DNA of 5,920 bases from CAZMXI01 sp964570205 (GTDB lineage Bacteria > Planctomycetota > Phycisphaerae > Tepidisphaerales > Tepidisphaeraceae), in NCBI GenBank assembly GCA_964570205.1, contig CAZMXI010000235.1:1-5920 (forward strand). The letters run 5' to 3'. Numbering within the stretch: the stretch's first letter is position 1; each line of letters opens with the position of its first letter. The notes below the pieces were generated by a model. The model was not told where the DNA came from and did not search any database. It was given only the letters and a program-made list of their open reading frames with translations. Of this stretch, positions 4,267-5,920 are shown in pieces. The position numbers and the translations under genes are program-made.

Positions 4267-5920
4267 TCACTTGCCCTCCTGCCAATTCCTTCCCCAGCCG
4301 ATCTCGACTTTCAAAGGAACCTTGAGGCGCATGGCGCTGATCATCTCGTGGCGGATCATGTCCGCTTCGGATTGAACCTGGTCGGCAGGCGTCTCAAAGA
4401 CCAGTTCATCGTGGACCTGAAGGAGCAGGCGACTCGGGCGGTCTTCATCCTTGAGGCGACGGTAGATGTTGTTCATCGCCTGCTTGATCAGGTCGGCCGC
4501 GGAACCTTGAACCACGCTATTGATGGCCATGCGCTCCCCGGCGTTACGCTGGGCGAGGACCGGGCTGGCCAACTCGGGGATTCGGCGCCGCCGACCCAGG
4601 ATGGTCTCGACATACCCCTGCGACTGGGCATCCATGACACACTTCTGCATGAATCGATGAATGCTGGGGAAACGCTTGTTGTAGGCATCGATCAGGTCTT
4701 GGGCGGCGGATACGGTCAGACCGTCAATGCGGCGAGCCAGCCCGAAGGCGCTGACGCCGTAGATGATTCCGAAATTGATGGTCTTGGCCTGTCCGCGCTG
4801 GGCCTTGGTGACATGGTCCAACGGCACGCCGAAAACTTCTGAAGCGACGGCCGCGTGGATGTCCTCGTCGTGCTCAAACGCCTTCAACAGTGCGGGTTCT
4901 TCGGTAAAGTGTGCAAGAATCCGGAGTTCGATCTGTGAGTAGTCGGCGGTCAGCAGGACATCTCGCTTCGGATCGGACGGCACGAATGCCAGTCGGATGC
5001 GCCGGCCTTCGTCGGTGCGGATGGGGATATTTTGCAGATTGGGGTCGGAACAACTCAACCGGCCGGTGGCAGCGCCGGTCTGGTTGAAGCTGGCGTGGAT
5101 TCTACCCGTGCGGGGGTTCACAAAGTCAGTCAGATTATCCAGATACGTATTCTTCAGCTTCACCAGGGTGCGGTATTCAAGAATCAGCCGAGGTACTTTG
5201 TGCTCGGCGGCGAGCTTCTCCAGCACTTCAACATCGGTGCTGGGACCGGTCTTGTTTCGCTTGATGACCTTCAGGCCGAGCCGAGTGAACAATACGTCGG
5301 CCAACTGCTTGGGCGAGTCAGGGTTAAAATCGGACCCAGCCTGTTCCATGATCTGCTTCTTCAGATCAATGGCACGCTCTCCGAGAACCTGGCTCTGCTG
5401 CATGAGGATGTCGCGGTCGATGGAGACGCCGTTGAACTCCATCTCGGCCAGAACGTCAATTAGGGGCGTTTCCAGCTCGTCGTTGAGCTTGAGGAGTGCG
5501 GGAATCTCGTTCAGCTTGCCGCGCAACAACTGGCTGAGTCGCCATGTGATGTCGGCGTCCTCGGCGGCGTATCGCGCCACCTGATCCAGGGGCAGACGAT
5601 CCATGGCGACCTGGTTTCTGCCTTTGCCGATGAGCTCGGCGGTGGCGATCTTGCGGAAGTTCAGCAGCGCAAGGGCCAGGCTGTCGATTCCATACTGAAG
5701 GCGGCTGGCATCGAGCAGGAAAGCGGCGACCATCGTGTCCATTTCAATGCCGCGGAGATGGATTCCGCAGTTGCGCATGACAAGCAGGTCGTACTTGATG
5801 TTATGGCCGACCTTCCTGATGGCGGGGTCTTCCAGGATGGGCGTGAGTTCGGCCAGCACCTGATCGCCGGGCAGCAGATCGGAACCGGCCGGCCCGCGGA
5901 GGGGAATGTAGTATCCACAA
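4267..5920 (-). CDS. polA: DNA polymerase I, C-terminal 550 residues (N-terminus beyond window)
   Basis: PolA fills gaps in excision repair and replaces RNA primers during lagging-strand synthesis. The frame stays open to the right edge, and the GTG at 5859 is only an internal valine codon. A full-length PolA is about 900 residues, so the 5'-nuclease domain and the first exonuclease motif (DxE) lie outside. In fragment numbering (Cys1 at 5919-5917), the proofreading domain shows VGHNIKYD with Asp44 (E. coli Asp424) and YAAEDAD with Tyr117 and Asp121 (E. coli Tyr497, Asp501). The 3'-5' exonuclease therefore looks active as far as it can be seen. The polymerase domain has TGRLS (285-289), DYSQIELR (326-333, catalytic Asp326), the O-helix Arg375/Lys379/Phe383/Tyr387 in KTINFGIIYG, and QVHDE with catalytic Asp504. 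Phe383 at the nucleotide-selecting position is the usual E. coli-like state. The gene ends in TGA at 4269-4267, with no clear intrinsic terminator after it. Confidence 0.97.
   Translation of the reverse strand, partial: CGYYIPLRGPAGSDLLPGDQVLAELTPILEDPAIRKVGHNIKYDLLVMRNCGIHLRGIEMDTMVAAFLLDASRLQYGIDSLALALLNFRKIATAELIGKGRNQVAMDRLPLDQVARYAAEDADITWRLSQLLRGKLNEIPALLKLNDELETPLIDVLAEMEFNGVSIDRDILMQQSQVLGERAIDLKKQIMEQAGSDFNPDSPKQLADVLFTRLGLKVIKRNKTGPSTDVEVLEKLAAEHKVPRLILEYRTLVKLKNTYLDNLTDFVNPRTGRIHASFNQTGAATGRLSCSDPNLQNIPIRTDEGRRIRLAFVPSDPKRDVLLTADYSQIELRILAHFTEEPALLKAFEHDEDIHAAVASEVFGVPLDHVTKAQRGQAKTINFGIIYGVSAFGLARRIDGLTVSAAQDLIDAYNKRFPSIHRFMQKCVMDAQSQGYVETILGRRRRIPELASPVLAQRNAGERMAINSVVQGSAADLIKQAMNNIYRRLKDEDRPSRLLLQVHDELVFETPADQVQSEADMIRHEMISAMRLKVPLKVEIGWGRNWQEGK

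Noticed and set aside
4240..4842. Plus-strand open frame of 200 codons near the 3' end of polA
   Set aside because: It lies antisense over the conserved polymerase domain (VHDE and O-helix region) and has no family resemblance. Codon-position GC bias in polA explains it.
4267..5859. polA starting at the GTG at 5859
   Set aside because: The frame continues upstream without a stop to the window edge and encodes a stretch expected in the proofreading domain (YYIPL). The GTG is an internal valine codon.
1..5920. Defence, mobile, CRISPR or biosynthetic system
   Set aside because: All five genes are accounted for by housekeeping or sensor families. No integrase, transposase, repeat array, toxin-antitoxin pair or tRNA-associated attachment site was seen on either strand.

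Overview
The window is a compact, GC-rich stretch of bacterial chromosome with five genes, all on the minus strand. In transcription order, from high to low coordinates, they are: the C-terminal part of DNA polymerase I (polA, cut by the right edge); a soluble PAS hybrid histidine kinase; the release-factor glutamine methyltransferase prmC; a small DUF3568-type lipoprotein; and the N-terminal 256 residues of murA (cut by the left edge). No tRNA, rRNA, CRISPR array, insertion sequence or phage gene is visible. The long plus-strand open frames are antisense shadows of these genes.

Organism. High GC, a prmC and murA neighbourhood with a DUF3568 lipoprotein between them, few clear Shine-Dalgarno sites, and an orphan soluble PAS hybrid kinase in a housekeeping cluster all suggest a Planctomycetota/PVC-like or deltaproteobacteria-like genome. 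This is inference from general resemblance, and I hold it at low to moderate confidence. The lipoprotein signal shows that the cell secretes lipoproteins, and murA shows that it makes peptidoglycan.

Layout. 4267-5920 holds polA, with the visible proofreading and polymerase catalytic residues intact. 4168-4266 is an AT-rich spacer with a perfect TATAAT hexamer, a likely promoter for the kinase. 2491-4167 is the kinase (PAS, HisKA, HATPase_c, REC). 2425-2490 is a short spacer. 1531-2424 is prmC. 1433-1530 is a spacer with two abutting palindromes at the prmC stop and a good ribosome binding site for the lipoprotein. 1043-1432 is the lipoprotein. 769-1042 is a 274-base gap with a weak terminator candidate, a weak promoter candidate and several potential hairpins. 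1-768 is murA.

How the genes relate. PolA (DNA repair and Okazaki-fragment processing), PrmC (translation termination) and MurA (first committed step of peptidoglycan synthesis) are housekeeping functions sharing orientation, not a pathway. The kinase stands apart. Its PAS domain carries the FixL-type heme-PAS signature, including the position of the proximal heme histidine and the distal arginine that stabilises bound oxygen. The best hypothesis from this window is that it is a cytoplasmic oxygen or other gas sensor. I found no convincing evidence of a previously undescribed multi-gene system; this is mostly an ordinary core-genome region with one sensor worth testing.
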